Below are positions 8,960 to 18,235 of a stretch of DNA of 64,000 nt, piece after piece (the stretch's first letter is position 1; each line of letters starts with the position of its first letter). Made by a program: the position numbers and the translations under genes. Source of the stretch: Cyanobium sp. ATX 6F1 (GTDB lineage: Bacteria; Cyanobacteriota; Cyanobacteriia; PCC-6307; Cyanobiaceae). Below the pieces are notes generated by a model. It worked only from the letters and a program-made list of their open reading frames with translations, was not told where the DNA came from and made no database searches. The stretch covers positions 62,001 to 126,000 of the forward strand of contig NZ_JAGQCS010000008.1 of the NCBI RefSeq assembly GCF_024346315.1. The letters run 5' to 3'.

Positions 8960-11941
8960 ATGCGGCAGCCCGTGACCCTCCCTGAAGCGAGCACCGCCAG
9001 CGTGGCCCAGTCCCCTGCCCCCCAGGTCAGCCGGCTCCTGGGGGAGAGGCTCGAGCTGGTGGAAGACCTGTGGCAGACCGTGCTGCGCAGCGAGTGTCCA
9101 CCCACCCACGCCGAACGCCTGCTGCGCCTCAAGCGCCTCAGTGACACCAGTGAGCAAGAACTGGAGGGGGAAGCGGCGGCGGCGATCGTCGGCCTGATCA
9201 GCGCCATGGACCTCTCCGAGGCGATCTCGGCGGCCCGGGCCTTCTCCCTCTATTTCCAACTGGTCAACATCCTCGAGCAGCACATCGAGGAGGACAGCTA
9301 CCTGGCGAGCCTCAAGGCCATCCACCAGGAGGTCGACAGCGACCCGTTCATTCCGGCCCTGGCCAACCAGACCGATCCCGCCACCTTCCGGGAGTTGTTC
9401 GGTCGGCTGCGGGGGCTCAACCTGCCCCCCGCCACGCTGGAATCCCTGCTGCGGGAGCTAGACATCCGCCTGGTGTTCACCGCCCATCCCACCGAAATCG
9501 TGCGCCACACGGTGCGCCACAAGCAGCGGCGGGTGGCGGGGCTGATCCAGCAATTGCAGCACAGCAATCTGCATGAACTGGACGACCAGGGCAGCCTGCG
9601 CCTGCAGCTGGAGGAAGAGATCCGGCTGTGGTGGCGCACCGACGAACTGCACCAGTTCAAGCCCTCGGTGCTTGATGAGGTCGACTACGCCCTCCATTAC
9701 TTCCAGCAGGTGCTGTTTCACGCCCTGCCCCAGCTGCGCCAGCGGCTCCACAGCGCCCTGCAGCTGAGCTACCCCGATGTGATCCCCCCCCGGGACGCCT
9801 TCTGCACCTTCGGTTCCTGGGTGGGGGCGGACCGGGATGGCAATCCCTCAGTCACCCCCGAGATCACCTGGCGCACCGCCTGTTACCAGCGGCGGCTGAT
9901 GCTGGATCGCTACGTCCATGCCGTCAACGACCTGCGCGACCAGCTCAGCATCTCGATGCAGTGGAGTCAGGTGAGCGCACCGCTGCTGGAGTCCCTGGAG
10001 ATGGACCGGCTGCGCTTTCCGGAGATCTACGAGGCACGGGCTGCCCGCTACCGACTCGAGCCCTACAGGCTCAAACTCAGTTACATCCTCGAGCGCCTGC
10101 GTCTCACCCAGGAGCGCAACCAGCAACTGTCCGAAGCAGGCTGGGAATCCCCCTTCGACCCCGCGGGCCAGCCCCCCCTCGGCGGCCTCAGCCCCCAGGC
10201 CCCCCAGGAGCTGCACTACGGCGGTGTCGATGAGTTCCGCACCGACCTGGAGCTGATCCGCGACAGCCTCGATGCCACCGGGTTGAGCTGCAAACCGATC
10301 CTGACCCTGCTCAGTCAGGTGCACATCTTCGGCTTCACCCTCGCCAGCCTCGACATCCGCCAGGAGAGCACCCGCCACTGCGAAGCCCTCGACGAACTCA
10401 CCCGCTACCTGCTGCTGCCCAAGCCCTACGGGGAACTGGAGGAAGAGGAACGGATCGGCTGGCTGCTGCAGGAACTCCAGACCCGCCGGCCCCTGGCCCC
10501 GGCCTCGGCCCGCTGGTCGGCCGCCAGCGGCGAGACCTTCGCGGTCTTCCGCATGCTCAAGCGCCTGCAGCAGGAGTTCGGGCCCCGCATCTGCGGCACC
10601 TACGTGATCTCGATGAATCACACGGTGTCCGACATCCTGGAGGTGCTGCTGCTGGCCAAAGAAGCCGGACTGGTGGACCCCAAGCTCGTCTCCTCCGATC
10701 TGCTGGTGGTGCCCCTGTTCGAAACCGTGGAGGATCTGCAGCGGGCACCGGCGGTGATGGAGCGACTCTTCGCCGAGCCCTTCTACCGCCAGCTGCTGGC
10801 CAGCAGCAGCCCCGCCGAGCTGCCCCTGCAGGAAGTGATGCTCGGCTACTCCGACAGCAACAAGGACTCGGGCTTCCTCTCCAGCAACTGGGAAATCCAC
10901 CGGGCCCAGATCGCCCTCCAGCGCCTGGCCACTGACCACGGTGTGGCCCTGCGCATCTTCCACGGCCGCGGTGGCTCCGTCGGCCGGGGCGGCGGTCCCG
11001 CCTACCAGGCGATCCTGGCCCAACCCAGCGGCACCCTCAACGGCCGCATCAAGATCACCGAACAGGGGGAGGTGCTGGCCTCCAAGTACTCCCTGCCGGA
11101 GCTGGCCCTCTACAACCTGGAAACGGTCACCACGGCGGTGCTGCAGAACAGCCTGGTGAGCACCCACCTCGATGACACCCCCAGCTGGAACGAACTGATG
11201 GGCCGCCTGGCGGCCCGCTCCCGCACCCACTACCGCGCCCTGGTGCACGACAACCCCGACCTGGTGGAGTTCTTCCAGCAGGTCACGCCGATCGAGGAGA
11301 TCAGCAAGCTGCAGATCTCCAGCCGGCCGGCCCGGCGCAAGAGCGGCGCCAAGGACCTCTCCAGCCTGAGGGCGATCCCCTGGGTGTTCGGCTGGACCCA
11401 GAGTCGTTTCCTGCTGCCCAGCTGGTACGGCGTCGGGGCGGCCCTGCAGGAGGAAGTGGAGCGGGACGGGGAGCAGGAGGAACTGCTGCGGCTGCTTTAC
11501 CAGCGCTGGCCCTTCTTCCGGATGCTGATCTCCAAGGTGGAAATGACCCTCTCCAAAGTCGATCTGGATCTGGCCCACCACTACGTGCAGGCCCTCGGGC
11601 GCCCCAGCCACCGGGAGTCGTTCGAGCAGATCTTCGAAGCGATCGCAGCTGAATACGTGCTCACCAGGGATCTGGTGCTCACCATCACCGGCCACCGGCG
11701 GCTGCTGGATGGCGATCCCGCCCTGCAACTGTCCGTCGATCTGCGCAACCGCACGATCATTCCCCTGGGATTCCTGCAGGTGGCCCTGCTGCGGCGCCTG
11801 CGGGACCAGAACCGCCAGCCGCCGATGAGTGAAGGAGCCAGCCCCTCGGCCGACGGCCGCACCTACAGCCGCAGTGAGCTGCTGCGTGGTGCCCTCCTGA
11901 CCATCAACGGAATTGCCGCCGGCTTGCGCAACACCGGCTGA
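8960..11941 (+). CDS. ppc: Phosphoenolpyruvate carboxylase
   Basis: PEP carboxylase makes oxaloacetate from PEP and bicarbonate, the anaplerotic carbon fixation step. The 993-residue product has all the catalytic signatures: [54 protein letters not shown], and a C-terminal ending in NTG. The ATG at 8960 is chosen; a GTG at 8948 in the same frame would add four residues, and the longer frame from 8879 overlaps gshA and is not needed. Confidence 0.97.
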   Translation: MRQPVTLPEASTASVAQSPAPQVSRLLGERLELVEDLWQTVLRSECPPTHAERLLRLKRLSDTSEQELEGEAAAAIVGLISAMDLSEAISAARAFSLYFQLVNILEQHIEEDSYLASLKAIHQEVDSDPFIPALANQTDPATFRELFGRLRGLNLPPATLESLLRELDIRLVFTAHPTEIVRHTVRHKQRRVAGLIQQLQHSNLHELDDQGSLRLQLEEEIRLWWRTDELHQFKPSVLDEVDYALHYFQQVLFHALPQLRQRLHSALQLSYPDVIPPRDAFCTFGSWVGADRDGNPSVTPEITWRTACYQRRLMLDRYVHAVNDLRDQLSISMQWSQVSAPLLESLEMDRLRFPEIYEARAARYRLEPYRLKLSYILERLRLTQERNQQLSEAGWESPFDPAGQPPLGGLSPQAPQELHYGGVDEFRTDLELIRDSLDATGLSCKPILTLLSQVHIFGFTLASLDIRQESTRHCEALDELTRYLLLPKPYGELEEEERIGWLLQELQTRRPLAPASARWSAASGETFAVFRMLKRLQQEFGPRICGTYVISMNHTVSDILEVLLLAKEAGLVDPKLVSSDLLVVPLFETVEDLQRAPAVMERLFAEPFYRQLLASSSPAELPLQEVMLGYSDSNKDSGFLSSNWEIHRAQIALQRLATDHGVALRIFHGRGGSVGRGGGPAYQAILAQPSGTLNGRIKITEQGEVLASKYSLPELALYNLETVTTAVLQNSLVSTHLDDTPSWNELMGRLAARSRTHYRALVHDNPDLVEFFQQVTPIEEISKLQISSRPARRKSGAKDLSSLRAIPWVFGWTQSRFLLPSWYGVGAALQEEVERDGEQEELLRLLYQRWPFFRMLISKVEMTLSKVDLDLAHHYVQALGRPSHRESFEQIFEAIAAEYVLTRDLVLTITGHRRLLDGDPALQLSVDLRNRTIIPLGFLQVALLRRLRDQNRQPPMSEGASPSADGRTYSRSELLRGALLTINGIAAGLRNTG

Positions 11942-11948
11942 GGAGCCC

Positions 11949-12425
11949 TTGATTTCCTTTCGCAGCTCCGTCACCCAACCCCGCCTTCCGGAGGGCTACC
12001 GACTGGAGACCACACCCGCCCCGACCGCCCAGGAGCTGGATGCCCTGCTGGTGAGTTGCGGCGACCGATCCCGCCAGAGTGAGCTGATCGAGCGGGTGCT
12101 CTCGCGCAGCATCTGGCACCTGCTGGTGCGTGACCCCCAAGGGCAGCTGGTGGGGTTCGTGCGCGCCACCAGCGATCTGGCCCTCAATGCCAACCTCTGG
12201 GACCTGTCCGCCGCCCCGGCTGATCCTGCCCGTGCCACGGTGCTGGAGGTTCTGGTGCACGGGGCCCTGAGTCGACTGCGCCGGGAGATGGCGGGCTGCA
12301 GCATTTCGCTCTCGGCGCCACCGGAGGCTTTAGAGGCGTTGCGGCGCCATGGCTTCGTGGTGGACCCCGGCGGCATCCGAGCCATGGGGCTCACGCTCAC
12401 CGATCCGGTGGAGAGCGTGGACTGA
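11949..12425 (+). CDS. GNAT-family acetyltransferase-like protein
   Basis: 158 residues from a TTG at 11949. An AGGAG at 11941-11945, which begins inside the ppc stop codon, sits just before it, and no ATG or GTG lies near. The middle contains WHLLVRDPQGQLVGFVRATSD, like the beta-strand pair of GNAT acetyltransferases, and the C-terminal half has the LEVLVHGALSRLRREM helix where acetyl-CoA binds. The acceptor substrate is unknown. It is probably translationally coupled to ppc. Confidence 0.75.
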   Translation: MISFRSSVTQPRLPEGYRLETTPAPTAQELDALLVSCGDRSRQSELIERVLSRSIWHLLVRDPQGQLVGFVRATSDLALNANLWDLSAAPADPARATVLEVLVHGALSRLRREMAGCSISLSAPPEALEALRRHGFVVDPGGIRAMGLTLTDPVESVD

Positions 12426-12430
12426 ACACA

Positions 12431-12504
12431 CGAGCATGGAGGGACTCGAACCCCCGACCCTCAGAATCGGAATCTGATGCTCTATCCAACTGAGCTACAT
12501 GCCC
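12431..12504 (-). tRNA. tRNA-Arg (anticodon CCG)
   Basis: On the minus strand the acceptor halves GGGCATG and CATGCTC pair (one G-T), with discriminator G. The D-arm is GCTC..GAGC, the anticodon stem is TCAGA/TCTGA, and the loop TTCCGAT holds anticodon CCG. The T-arm is GGGGGTTCGAGTCCC-like. CCA is not encoded. Confidence 0.95.
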
Positions 12505-12589
12505 TCGCCGTGGCCTGGGGCCATGGCTACCGACCGGAAGCAGACCCCCGGGCGATGGGTTTACCTTAACCGCACGCCGCCCCGGACCC

Positions 12590-13708
12590 ATTCGGCTGCA
12601 TCGCCTGGAGCTGCTGCAGTTCCGCAACTACACCTCCCTCAGCCTGGAGCTGAACTCCCCACGGTTGCTGGTGATCGGTGACAACGGCGAAGGCAAGTCG
12701 AATCTGCTGGAGGCGGTGGAGCTGCTGGGGAGCCTGCGCTCCCATCGCTGCAGCCGCGACCAGGATCTGATTCAGCAGGATCAGGGCCAGAGCCGACTGG
12801 GCGGCTGGTGCGCCGATGGCGAGCACCTGGAGCTGGAGTTGCGCCGGGTGGGGGGCCGCCAGGCCAGGCGCAACGGCAAGACCCTGGAGCGCCACCTGGA
12901 TCTGCTGGGCCCCCTGCGCTGTGTGGGCTTCAGCGCCCTCGACCTGGAACTGGTGCGCGGGGAGCCCGCCCTGAGGCGCCAGTGGCTGGATCGGGTGGTG
13001 CTGCAACTCGAGCCGATCTACACCGACCTGCTGGCCCGCTACGGGCGCCTGTTGCGCCAGCGCAGCCAGCTGTTGCGCCGGGGCCTGGACCGCTCCCACC
13101 GCTCCGAGTTACTGGATGCCTTCGATCAGCAGATGGCCCTGGTGGGCACCCGGCTGCACCGCCGCCGTCGCCGGGCCCTGGCACGGTTGCAGCCCCTGGC
13201 GGCCGCCTGGCAGGAACGGCTCAGCGGCGGCCGCGAACGGCTCGAACTCCGCTACCAGCCCGGCAGCCTGCTGGAGGGAGAGGAGGCCGAGGCCCCCTGG
13301 CGCGAGGCCCTCGAAGCCCAGCTGCTGGCCCAGCGGGAGGAGGAACTGCGACTGGGCCACTGCGCCGTCGGCCCGCACCGCGATGAGGTGGAGCTGCGCC
13401 TGGCGGACCAGCCGGCGCGGCGCTATGGCTCGGCAGGCCAGCAGCGCACCCTGGTGCTCGCCCTCAAGCTGGCCGAGCTCGAGCTGGTGCATCAGCTCTG
13501 CGGCGCTCCGCCCCTGCTGCTGCTCGACGACGTGCTGGCCGAACTGGACCCCGGCCGCCAGCAACTGCTGCTGGAGGCGGTCGGTGAGGGCCATCAATGC
13601 CTGGTGAGCGCCACCCATCTGGGGGCGTTCAGCGCTGGCTGGCGCAACCGTTCCCAACTGGTTCAGGTGCGAGCCGGAGCGATCGCGACCGAGACGACTC
13701 CCCCCTGA
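12590..13708 (+). CDS. recF: DNA replication and repair protein RecF
   Basis: RecF is an SMC-like ATPase that loads RecA at gapped DNA with RecO and RecR. The protein carries [14 protein letters not shown], Walker [10 protein letters not shown], a signature-like [19 protein letters not shown] and Walker [15 protein letters not shown]. The conserved N-terminal strand and FRNY motif lie upstream of the first TTG (12665), and no ATG, GTG or TTG precedes them in frame. The ATT at 12590 fits the usual family start (372 residues). A TTG start at 12665 would keep Walker A but lose FRNY. The start is therefore provisional. Confidence 0.92.
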   Translation: MRLHRLELLQFRNYTSLSLELNSPRLLVIGDNGEGKSNLLEAVELLGSLRSHRCSRDQDLIQQDQGQSRLGGWCADGEHLELELRRVGGRQARRNGKTLERHLDLLGPLRCVGFSALDLELVRGEPALRRQWLDRVVLQLEPIYTDLLARYGRLLRQRSQLLRRGLDRSHRSELLDAFDQQMALVGTRLHRRRRRALARLQPLAAAWQERLSGGRERLELRYQPGSLLEGEEAEAPWREALEAQLLAQREEELRLGHCAVGPHRDEVELRLADQPARRYGSAGQQRTLVLALKLAELELVHQLCGAPPLLLLDDVLAELDPGRQQLLLEAVGEGHQCLVSATHLGAFSAGWRNRSQLVQVRAGAIATETTPP

Positions 13709-13744
13709 GCGCTGGCCTGGCGCACCAGGCCGGACCACAAAGGC

Positions 13745-13762
13745 AACCCTGCGCGGGTTTTT
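13745..13762 (+). terminator. Weak terminator after recF
   Basis: AACCC and GGGTT form a 5-bp stem with a TGCGC loop, running into TTTTT. It lies 37 nt past the recF stop, between recF and speD. Confidence 0.45.
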
Positions 13763-13796
13763 ACGGCCCTGGGCGTTATGGTGATGAGCTGTTCAC

Positions 13797-14282
13797 ATGG
13801 ATCTGATGACCCAGACCCTGCCCAGCCTCCACCCCAACCCGGGATGGAATGGAGCTCCAAGCCCCCTTTCCGAAAGCCCCCAAACCTCCAGTGCCACCGA
13901 TGCGGTGGGCAAACACTGCATCCTCGAGCTCTACAACTGCAACAGCGAGAAGCTCGACGACGAAGCCTTCCTCAGGACCGCCATCACGACAGCAGCCAAG
14001 CGTGCGGGCGCCACACTCCTGAATCTGATCACCCACCGGTTCGAACCGCAGGGGGTGACGGGGCTGGCCCTCCTGGCCGAATCCCATATCTCCATCCACA
14101 CCTGGCCCGAGTCGGGTTACGCGGCCGTCGATGTGTTCACCTGCGGTGACCACACCATGCCCGAGCGGGCCTGCCATGTGCTCAGCGCCGAGCTGGGGGC
14201 CGCCCATCACAAGCTCACCAGCTTCCGGCGGGAAACGCCCCAGTCCTTAGCCGAGGCTGAACGGACCCCTCTCGCCGCCTGA
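13797..14282 (+). CDS. speD: S-adenosylmethionine decarboxylase proenzyme
   Basis: A pyruvoyl enzyme that decarboxylates SAM to supply aminopropyl groups for spermidine. The short bacterial-type 161-residue chain contains the self-cleavage motif [14 protein letters not shown]; cleavage between Glu95 and Ser96 would create the pyruvoyl group. [11 protein letters not shown] and [11 protein letters not shown] are also family features. About 30 residues precede the conserved core, so an internal start (ATG at 13806) is possible. No spermidine synthase gene is adjacent. Confidence 0.93.
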   Translation: MDLMTQTLPSLHPNPGWNGAPSPLSESPQTSSATDAVGKHCILELYNCNSEKLDDEAFLRTAITTAAKRAGATLLNLITHRFEPQGVTGLALLAESHISIHTWPESGYAAVDVFTCGDHTMPERACHVLSAELGAAHHKLTSFRRETPQSLAEAERTPLAA

Positions 14283-14286
14283 GGCC

Positions 14287-15186
14287 TCAGAGAGCGGATC
14301 TGTCGCGGTTGAGCTTGCCACTCACCAGGCCCTCAAGATCCAGGCTCACCGCTGAGAAACCGAGGCCTGCAAAGGCCTCGACCAACTCTTCGCGCCACCC
14401 TGCCGGATCCCCCAACCGCTCCAGCAGCCCATCGAGCTGGTGCCGGGGGACTTCGATCCGGGCGGTTTCCCCCTGGCTGCGCACCCGCAGCTCGGCAATG
14501 CCCTGGCCCCGCAGCCAGTCCTCGGCAGCGGCCACCCGCCGCAGCCGCGGGGCGTTGATCGGCTCGCCGTAGGGGAAGCGGGAGGCAAGGCAGGGCTGGG
14601 CGGGTTTGTCCCACCAGGGGAAGCCAAGCGCCCGGGAAATCTGGCGCACCGCCTGCTTGTCAAGACCGCATTCCACCAGGGGCGAACGCACCCCCTGCTC
14701 GCGGGCGGCGCGGAGGCCCGGGCGGTGATCGCCGAGGTCGTCGAGGTTCACCCCATCGACCACCAGGGCCGCCGCTGCCTCAGGCTGCGCAGCCAGGGCT
14801 GCCGCCAGGGGTGCCAAGAGGCCGTGGAGCTCCCGCTTGCAGGCGTAGCAGCGATCCTCCGGGTTAGCGGTGTAGGCCGGATCGTCGAGTTCGGCGGTGG
14901 AAATCTCCCGGTGGTGCAGGCCCATCCAGCGGGCCTGCAGGCGGGCCTCCTCGCGCAGGTGCGGCGCCAGGGCCGATGACACACCGGTCACCGCCAGGGC
15001 CCGGTCCCCCAACTGTTCCGCCGCCAGGGCCGCCACCAGGGCGCTGTCCACACCGCCGGAATAGGCCACCACCAGCTGGTTCTGGGCCGCGAGCCACAGG
15101 CGCAGATCCTGCAGCGCCAGCCCAAGCTGCTCCGGCAGGGTTTCGCCGAGGCGATGGGGGGCAAGAGCGGACTGGATCGGGGCCAA
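14287..15186 (-). CDS. larE: ATP-dependent sacrificial sulfur transferase LarE family protein
   Basis: About 299 residues, with an adenylating PP-loop VAYSGGVDSALVAAL near residue 43. The region around PEDRCYACKRELH and PCLASRFPYGEPI carries the conserved Cys that donates sulfur in LarE of lactate racemase cofactor synthesis. The best start is a TTG at 15186, because no ATG or GTG lies close. The frame continues open to 16053, but that part is antisense to the adenosyltransferase gene. No larB or larC is visible here, so the physiological target is uncertain. Confidence 0.85.
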   Translation of the reverse strand: MAPIQSALAPHRLGETLPEQLGLALQDLRLWLAAQNQLVVAYSGGVDSALVAALAAEQLGDRALAVTGVSSALAPHLREEARLQARWMGLHHREISTAELDDPAYTANPEDRCYACKRELHGLLAPLAAALAAQPEAAAALVVDGVNLDDLGDHRPGLRAAREQGVRSPLVECGLDKQAVRQISRALGFPWWDKPAQPCLASRFPYGEPINAPRLRRVAAAEDWLRGQGIAELRVRSQGETARIEVPRHQLDGLLERLGDPAGWREELVEAFAGLGFSAVSLDLEGLVSGKLNRDRSAL

Positions 15187-15204
15187 CGGGCGGTGGGCGG
15201 TCGT

Positions 15205-15210
15205 TAGGAT
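15205..15210 (+). promoter_or_regulatory. Possible -10 element (TAGGAT) for cobO
   Basis: TAGGAT lies 21 nt before the ATG, in the 45-nt gap between the divergent larE and cobO starts. It matches the recurring -10-like hexamer in this window. No clear -35 is visible. Confidence 0.3.
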
Positions 15211-15231
15211 CCAACGGTAAGGGGCCCGGCG

Positions 15232-16398
15232 ATGACACCGCCCAGCAGCGCTGAGCGCACCGCAGGCACGGGCCGGGGCATCGGTATTCGCACCGCCGCC
15301 GGCAGCAACGAGCGCAGCCGCGGCCAACTGCATGTCTATGACGGCGACGGCAAGGGCAAAAGTCAGGCGGCCCTTGGCGTTGTGCTGCGCACCATCGGCC
15401 TGGGTATCTGCGAGCAGAAACGCACCCGGGTGCTGTTGCTGCGCTTCCTCAAGGGTCCCGGCCGCGCCTACGACGAGGACTCCGCGATCGAAGCGCTGCA
15501 GCAGGGATTCCCCCATCTGATCGACCAGGTGCGCACCGGACGGGGCGACTTCTTCACCGCCGCCGAGGCCACCCGCTTCGATCGCCAGGAGGCCCAACGG
15601 GGTTGGGACATCGCCAAGGGCGCCATCGCCAGTGCCCTCTACTCCGTGGTGGTGCTCGACGAGCTTTCGCCTGTGCTTGATCTGGGGCTGCTCGACATCG
15701 ACGATGTGGTGCGCACCCTGGCCACCAAGCCCGACGACATGGAGGTGATCGTCACGGGCCGCGGCGCCCCCCAGAAGCTGGTGCAGCTGGCGGACCTGCA
15801 CTCGGAGATGCGCGCCCACCGCCGCGCTGACGGTGATGCCATCGGCTTGGAGGGGATCGAGATCTACACCGGCGAAGGCAAGGGCAAATCCACCAGTGCC
15901 CTGGGCAAGGCCCTGCAGGCCATCGGCCGCGGCATCAGCCAGGACAAGAGTCACCGGGTGCTGATCCTGCAGTGGCTCAAGGGCGGCAGCGGCTACACCG
16001 AGGACGCGGCCATCGCCGCCCTGCGCGAGAGCTACCCGCATCTGGTCGATCACCTGCGCTCCGGTCGTGATGCCATCGTCTGGCGAGGCCAGCAGCAGCC
16101 GATCGACTACGTGGAGGCCGAGCGGGCCTGGGAGATTGCCCGTGCCGCCATCTCCAGCGGGCTCTACAAAACCGTGATTCTCGATGAGATCAACCCCACG
16201 GTGGACCTGGAGTTACTGCCCGTGGAGCCGATCGTGCAGACCCTGCTGCGCAAGCCCGCCGAAACCGAGGTGATCCTCACCGGCCGCTGCAAGAACCCCC
16301 CCGCCTATTTCGATCTGGCCAGCGTGCACTCGGAAATGGTGTGCCACAAGCACTACGCCGAGCGGGGCGTCGATCTCAAACGCGGCGTCGACTACTGA
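15232..16398 (+). CDS. cobO: Tandem-domain corrinoid adenosyltransferase (CobO/CobA type)
   Basis: 388 residues made of two homologous CobA-type P-loop units. Unit 1 has Walker A GDGKGKS (about residues 38-44), VVVLDELSPVLDLGLLDIDDV and VIVTGRGAP. Unit 2 has GEGKGKS (about 214-220), VILDEINPTVDLELLPVEPI and VILTGRCKNP. The single-domain enzyme transfers 5'-deoxyadenosyl from ATP to cob(I)alamin. Both units keep the P-loop, so each could bind ATP, or the chain may act as a covalent dimer. The first about 30 residues are a non-conserved leader. Confidence 0.88.
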   Translation: MTPPSSAERTAGTGRGIGIRTAAGSNERSRGQLHVYDGDGKGKSQAALGVVLRTIGLGICEQKRTRVLLLRFLKGPGRAYDEDSAIEALQQGFPHLIDQVRTGRGDFFTAAEATRFDRQEAQRGWDIAKGAIASALYSVVVLDELSPVLDLGLLDIDDVVRTLATKPDDMEVIVTGRGAPQKLVQLADLHSEMRAHRRADGDAIGLEGIEIYTGEGKGKSTSALGKALQAIGRGISQDKSHRVLILQWLKGGSGYTEDAAIAALRESYPHLVDHLRSGRDAIVWRGQQQPIDYVEAERAWEIARAAISSGLYKTVILDEINPTVDLELLPVEPIVQTLLRKPAETEVILTGRCKNPPAYFDLASVHSEMVCHKHYAERGVDLKRGVDY

Positions 16399-16417
16399 TC
16401 CCGCCGTTTGGGCGGAT

Positions 16418-17590
16418 TCAGTAGCGCGAAACCGTTGGGTCCACTTCCTGGCTCCAGGCGTCGATGCCGCCACTCACATTCACACCGTTGATGCCGTGGC
16501 GCCCCAGCGCGATCAGGGCCTTGGCGGAGCGGCCACCCATCTTGCAGTGCACATAGAGCCGTTTGCCCGCCGTCAGCTCCCGCACCTGCTCGATCGCCTG
16601 GCCCCCCTCAATCTGATCGAGGGGAATCAGCACGGCGCCATCGATCGCGGCAATCGCCACCTCCGGGGGGTTGCGCACATCCAGCAGCAACAGCTCGCTG
16701 CGGTCTCCATCCAGCAGCTGCTTGAGCTCGATCACACTGATCGCCTCCAGGGTGCCCGCCTCCTCCTGGCCCGGCGCCGTGCCGCCGACGCCACAGAACT
16801 CCTGGTAGTCAATCAGTTTGTCGATCACCGGACGCTCGGGGCTGGGCCGCAGCTTGAGCTCGCGGAACTTCATCTGCAGGGCATCGAAGAGCAGCAACCG
16901 GCCGCTGAGGCTGGTGCCGATGCCGGTGAGGATCTTGATCGCTTCGGTGGCCTGGATCAGGCCGATGATCCCCGGCAGCACACCCACCACACCACCCTCG
17001 GCGCAGGAGGGCACCAGGCCCGGCGGCGGCGGCTCGGGGAACAGGTCGCGGTAATTGGGGCTTTCGGCATCGAGGTTGAAGACCGTGGCCTGGCCTTCGA
17101 AACGGAAGATCGAGCCGTAGACGTTGGGTTTCCCCAGCAACACGCAGGCGTCGTTGACCAGATAACGGGTGGGGAAGTTGTCGGTGCCGTCGCAGACGAT
17201 GTCGTAGGGGCGGATGATCTCCAGGGCGTTCTCGCTGGTGAGCGCCGTTTCGTAGAGATCCACCTGGCAGTGGGGGTTGATCTCGTGGATGCGGTGCTTG
17301 GCCGATTCGATCTTGGGCTTGCCCACCCAACTGGTGCCGTGGATCACCTGACGTTGCAGGTTGCTGGTGTCGACCACGTCGAAATCGACGATGCCAAGGC
17401 GGCCCACGCCAGCGGCGGCCAGATAGAGCAGCAACGGTGACCCCAGGCCACCGGTGCCCACGCACAGCACCGAAGCGGCCTTGAGCCGCTTCTGGCCCTC
17501 CATCCCCACCTCGGGAAGGATCAGATGGCGCGAGAAGCGGGCCACCTCGTCGGGGCTCAGCTGGATGCCAGTGGTGTCAGGGGGAAGCAT
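16418..17590 (-). CDS. moeB: MoeB/ThiF-type adenylyltransferase with C-terminal rhodanese domain
   Basis: 390 residues. The E1-like domain has the nucleotide-binding VGTGGLGSPLLLYLAAAGVG (about 44-63), DVVDTSNLQRQ and CDGTDNFPTRYLVND, followed by PSCAEGGVVGVLPG. It should adenylate the C-terminal glycine of a MoaD- or ThiS-like sulfur carrier. A rhodanese domain follows at about residues 285-390 with active-site loop VHCKMGGRS (Cys about 349), able to carry persulfide. It lies 44 nt downstream of the JAMM peptidase gene on the same strand. Confidence 0.92.
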   Translation of the reverse strand: MLPPDTTGIQLSPDEVARFSRHLILPEVGMEGQKRLKAASVLCVGTGGLGSPLLLYLAAAGVGRLGIVDFDVVDTSNLQRQVIHGTSWVGKPKIESAKHRIHEINPHCQVDLYETALTSENALEIIRPYDIVCDGTDNFPTRYLVNDACVLLGKPNVYGSIFRFEGQATVFNLDAESPNYRDLFPEPPPPGLVPSCAEGGVVGVLPGIIGLIQATEAIKILTGIGTSLSGRLLLFDALQMKFRELKLRPSPERPVIDKLIDYQEFCGVGGTAPGQEEAGTLEAISVIELKQLLDGDRSELLLLDVRNPPEVAIAAIDGAVLIPLDQIEGGQAIEQVRELTAGKRLYVHCKMGGRSAKALIALGRHGINGVNVSGGIDAWSQEVDPTVSRY

Positions 17591-17634
17591 GGGCAGGGAG
17601 CCGCCGTTGGGGGGCCGTGATCGGTCCGTGCTCC

Positions 17635-18192
17635 CTACTCTCCCAAATCCCCGACCCCGCCCAAATCCCCGACCCCGCCCATCTGCGCATCAGCCTCCGC
17701 AGCGCCATCCAAGCTGAGCCGTCGGGGCTCGTCAGGGGGCTCGGGCAACCACCAGGCCCCCAGCCCACCGCTGGGGCCGGGCCAAGGTGAGCGAATCAGC
17801 ATCAGCGTCGGTGGGAGCACCCAAGCGCGATCGATGGCCGATGGGATCGCTCCGCCATCGGGGTGACTGTGGGCGCTGCCGATCACCTCGATTTCCCGGA
17901 GGCGCGCCCATTTCTGCGCCAGCAACTGCTCCCGGGGGTCGATGGCAAAGCGGTTGCGGCGGCTGGGTGCTGCGGCCGCGTCATCGTCCGTCGGCCCGGG
18001 CCCGGCCCCGGGCCAACCCTCGACCCAGACGTTGAGGCAGGGCCAGATGGCCTCAATGGCCAGGGAGGAACCCTGCTGCCGCCCCAGCAGCAGAGCGCAG
18101 CCTTCTTCGGGTGCCGCGGCCAGGAGCACGGCCTCAAGCACCGCAGACCAATGTCTGCCAAGCCACAAGCGCTCTGGCACGGCAAGGCTCAC
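17635..18192 (-). CDS. JAMM/MPN-domain metallopeptidase (Mov34/PAD-1 family)
   Basis: 185 residues with a complete zinc-binding JAMM motif: Glu in APEEGCALLLGR (about 29-30), then HSHPDGGAIPSAID with His108, His110, Ser118 and Asp121. Such enzymes cleave isopeptide or peptide bonds after ubiquitin-like proteins; bacterial members can process sulfur-carrier proteins. The gene precedes moeB on the same strand, which suggests carrier maturation or recycling (inference). A central insert rich in Gly, Pro and Asp and a C-terminal duplicated GVGDLG tail are unusual. Confidence 0.88.
   Translation of the reverse strand: MSLAVPERLWLGRHWSAVLEAVLLAAAPEEGCALLLGRQQGSSLAIEAIWPCLNVWVEGWPGAGPGPTDDDAAAAPSRRNRFAIDPREQLLAQKWARLREIEVIGSAHSHPDGGAIPSAIDRAWVLPPTLMLIRSPWPGPSGGLGAWWLPEPPDEPRRLSLDGAAEADAQMGGVGDLGGVGDLGE
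17642..17677. repeat. Perfect 18-bp tandem duplication at the 3' end of the JAMM gene
   Basis: Two identical copies of CCCAAATCCCCGACCCCG, in frame, encode the duplicated GVGDLG tail just before the stop codon of the minus-strand JAMM gene. Confidence 0.95.
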
Positions 18193-18235
18193 CCCGATAC
18201 CTTAGGGCGCACGACCCAGTTGCCCAATCAGATTC

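Noticed and set aside
15187-16053. N-terminal extension of the larE frame
   Set aside because: It is antisense to the well-supported adenosyltransferase gene and has no family similarity.
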